A stretch of DNA of 64,000 nt from NCBI GenBank assembly GCA_903859815.1, contig CAIOOA010000136.1, forward strand, positions 51,415-115,414, given 5' to 3'. Both the position numbers and the translations under genes were made by a program. Source of the stretch: an uncultured Methylococcaceae bacterium. Lineage in GTDB: Bacteria > Pseudomonadota > Gammaproteobacteria > Methylococcales > Methylococcaceae. Below are positions 62,449-64,000 of the stretch, in pieces. The notes under the pieces are model-generated. The model was not told the DNA's origin and ran no database searches. It saw only the letters and a list, made by a program, of their open reading frames with translations. Each line of letters starts with the position of its first letter. Position 1 is the first letter of the stretch.

Positions 62449-63756
62449 ATGTCATTTCATAAATCCAAGTTGACGCGCATAGGCGTATTCTATGATGGTA
62501 ACTATTTTTTTCATGTCAGCAATTACTACCAATATCAACATGCGCGCAAGGCGAGAATCAGTATTGATGGGCTGCATGAATTCATCAGGCATCAAGTTTC
62601 CGAGGCGGAAGGCGAAGATGTCAAATACTGTCAAATTGTCGATGCACATTATTTTCGAGGGCGTCCTCGTGCGCAAGAGGCCGAAGCTAGGGGTTTGTTG
62701 CTACGTGAACGCCAATTCGACGATATATTGATGCGCGAAGGAGTCATCACCCATTACTTGCCTTTAGGTCCGGATGGCGAGAAAGGCATTGATGTATGGC
62801 TTGCTTTGGAAACCTATGAACTCGCCATTTACAAACGCTTTGATGTCATCGTCCTGATTGCCTGCGATGGGGATTTCTTGCCCTTGGTGCGTAAACTGAA
62901 TGCCCTAGGGGCAAGGGTCATGTTGCTTGGGTGGGGGTTTTCTTACATCGACCAAAGCGGCAAAGACAGGGAGACACGCACTGCCCAAGTGCTGTTGGAG
63001 GAGGTTACCTATCCGGTGTTGATGCATCAAATCATTGATGACCGTTCGCGCAGGGGAGACCCGAGGATTGACCAATTATTCGTGCCTCACAAGGAATCCG
63101 GCCCTTATCAAAAGCCTATGGAAATGAGGAGATCCCAATCCATTGCGCCCCCTAGCCCCGCCAGTGCCGCGATTGCTGCCGACAAGAACGTCAACGACCC
63201 ACCTGCCAATGACCTGACGATGTCCGACTTAATCGCCAATAGCGTGAATGATGAAAATTTGTCGGCCAATGGTTACACGATCAACGGACAGCCGATCCAG
63301 GGAGAAGCCATTCCTGAATTTACATCTGACCCCACCCAAGAAGAGTTGCCGGGCAATAATGGGGCTAAAGCCAGCTTTTCATCATTGGATGAAGAAACGT
63401 CCAGCGATTTATCGGAAAACGAAGTGACTGTCACCGAGTTGACGGCCAGTGATGTGACGACTGGCGAGTTGCCCGTTAACGATCTGACCAGCAACCTGCC
63501 GACGGACAGTCTGGCAGTCATGAATGCAAGCACCACAGGAATCACCACCAGCAGCGTCTCGCTGGGGAGGATACAAGCATTGCGGGAGGGATTCGGCTTC
63601 ATCACCCCTAGCGATGGGGCAGGAAACCTGTTCTTTTTCCACGCATCAGTGTTGAACGCGGACTTCAACGAATTACGGGTGGGGGACGAAGTCAGCTACA
63701 AGATCGGCAACAACGACAAGGGCATTTGTGCCGTTGACGTTGAAATTGTGACGTAG
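62449..63756 (+). CDS. NYN-domain putative nuclease with C-terminal cold-shock domain
   Basis: A 435-residue protein. Residues about 8-190 are a NYN/LabA-type domain (RIGVFYDGNYFFHVSNYY, then EKGIDVWLALETYELA and VIVLIACDGDFLPLVRKLN carry the acidic metal-site residues). Residues about 225-360 form a low-complexity linker rich in Asn, Asp, Thr and Ser with a recurring pattern (NDLTMSDL, VTELTASDVT, ELPVNDLTSN). The last 70 residues are a cold-shock/S1-like domain with GFGFITPSDG and LFFFHAS, the RNP-type RNA-binding motifs. An RNA-directed nuclease is likely. The same window holds another NYN protein, with a LOTUS domain (20825), so two different RNA-binding partners are fused to this nuclease type. 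Confidence 0.85.
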   Translation: MSFHKSKLTRIGVFYDGNYFFHVSNYYQYQHARKARISIDGLHEFIRHQVSEAEGEDVKYCQIVDAHYFRGRPRAQEAEARGLLLRERQFDDILMREGVITHYLPLGPDGEKGIDVWLALETYELAIYKRFDVIVLIACDGDFLPLVRKLNALGARVMLLGWGFSYIDQSGKDRETRTAQVLLEEVTYPVLMHQIIDDRSRRGDPRIDQLFVPHKESGPYQKPMEMRRSQSIAPPSPASAAIAADKNVNDPPANDLTMSDLIANSVNDENLSANGYTINGQPIQGEAIPEFTSDPTQEELPGNNGAKASFSSLDEETSSDLSENEVTVTELTASDVTTGELPVNDLTSNLPTDSLAVMNASTTGITTSSVSLGRIQALREGFGFITPSDGAGNLFFFHASVLNADFNELRVGDEVSYKIGNNDKGICAVDVEIVT

Positions 63757-63859
63757 AGATCACGGTCTCGCGCTAGCTGGATCAATGGGCGGAGAGCGGG
63801 ATTGGACGGGTTACTGGAACGGGAAAGGGCTCAAGCGCAGTCCCAGTCCCGGCGACAGT

Positions 63860-63919
63860 AATTCTCATTATGAGGCAAAGCGTTGATGTATAACCCGTCA
63901 TTCCTGCCGGGAAGCAGGA
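63860..63919. repeat. Dispersed repeat, inverted copy of 53098-53157
   Basis: Sixty bases identical to the reverse complement of 53098-53157, beginning AATTCTCATTATGAGGCAAA and ending CGGGAAGCAGGA. After this point the similarity stops and other repeat-like sequence (GCATCCAGTCAC) runs to the window end. It contains the hairpin TTCCTGCC/GGCAGGAA type. No gene is called in 63757-64000. Confidence 0.8.
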
Positions 63920-64000
63920 CAAATCGGCAGGACAGCCGATTTGCACGGCTCCGCCGCCCGTAGGGTTCGGGACAGGGATGTTCCGAATGCATCCAGTCAC

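Noticed and set aside
63782..64000. Minus-strand frame at the window end
   Set aside because: It is made mostly of dispersed repeat sequence.

Overview
The window is chromosomal DNA from a Gammaproteobacterium. Markers of that class include hflK-hflC, dusB-fis, purH, mrp-dcd, a DjlA-type gene, yajQ, HflD and a full minor-pilin operon. The order cannot be fixed from this window. The mix of terminal-oxidase assembly genes, NifJ with a GltD-like partner, H-NOX signalling and alginate-type O-acetylation genes would suit a Methylococcales-like or similar environmental lineage, but that is inference and no methane-oxidation gene is present. Layout: 0-3 kb holds the end of hflK, hflC, a NiCoT-type metal transporter and a small conserved gene. 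3.4-11.8 kb (minus strand) is a type IV pilus operon, pilE-fimT-pilV-pilW-pilX and then, after an AT-rich gap with a palindromic tandem repeat, pilY1. A tRNA-Glu(CUC) at 12.2 kb precedes an AT-rich block (12.4-17.7 kb) with two consecutive MBOAT plus SGNH pairs, probably an envelope polysaccharide O-acetylation locus made by tandem duplication. 17.8-24.6 kb is mostly housekeeping: dusB-fis, purH, a NYN/LOTUS putative RNase overlapping a glycolate-oxidase Fe-S subunit gene, panC, panD and a pterin dehydratase. 25.2-28.9 kb carries an overlapping gene pair, a PHP-SMC-like ATPase (TrlF type) and an AlbA_2/HATPase protein, the clearest candidate for an immunity-like system. 29-35.4 kb has hflD, a MazG-like gene, ychJ, a secreted phosphoesterase with two C-terminal repeats, a metallophosphoesterase and a CarS-like membrane protein. 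35.5-38.6 kb is an H-NOX sensor with a hybrid histidine kinase; with nnrS at 53-54 kb it suggests nitric oxide sensing and response. 38.7-41.1 kb holds mrp, dcd and a DUF4124-type gene. 41.1-45 kb is a remnant of an oxidase-assembly cluster (DUF2909, SURF1, an SCO-like protein) ending in an unusual single reading frame that joins a COX15/CtaA-like membrane domain to a complete FtsY GTPase; the CtaA half seems to have lost its catalytic Glu and one haem-ligand His. 46-52.4 kb is a minus-strand operon of a GltD-like flavoprotein, pyruvate:ferredoxin oxidoreductase and a DHOD-like FMN enzyme. 54.5-59.4 kb is an accessory strip of small plus-strand genes (ParD-like, HNH-like, ADP-ribosyltransferase-like by inference, HicBA, AbiGi-like, orphan HicB), with related repeat copies placed directly after three of the stop codons. 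The last part has purC with a clear terminator, a frameshifted djlA, yajQ and a NYN nuclease fused to a cold-shock domain. Dispersed palindromic repeats occur throughout: a GTCAAAGC-type hairpin, a 60-bp segment found in inverted copies at 53.1 and 63.9 kb, and several others.
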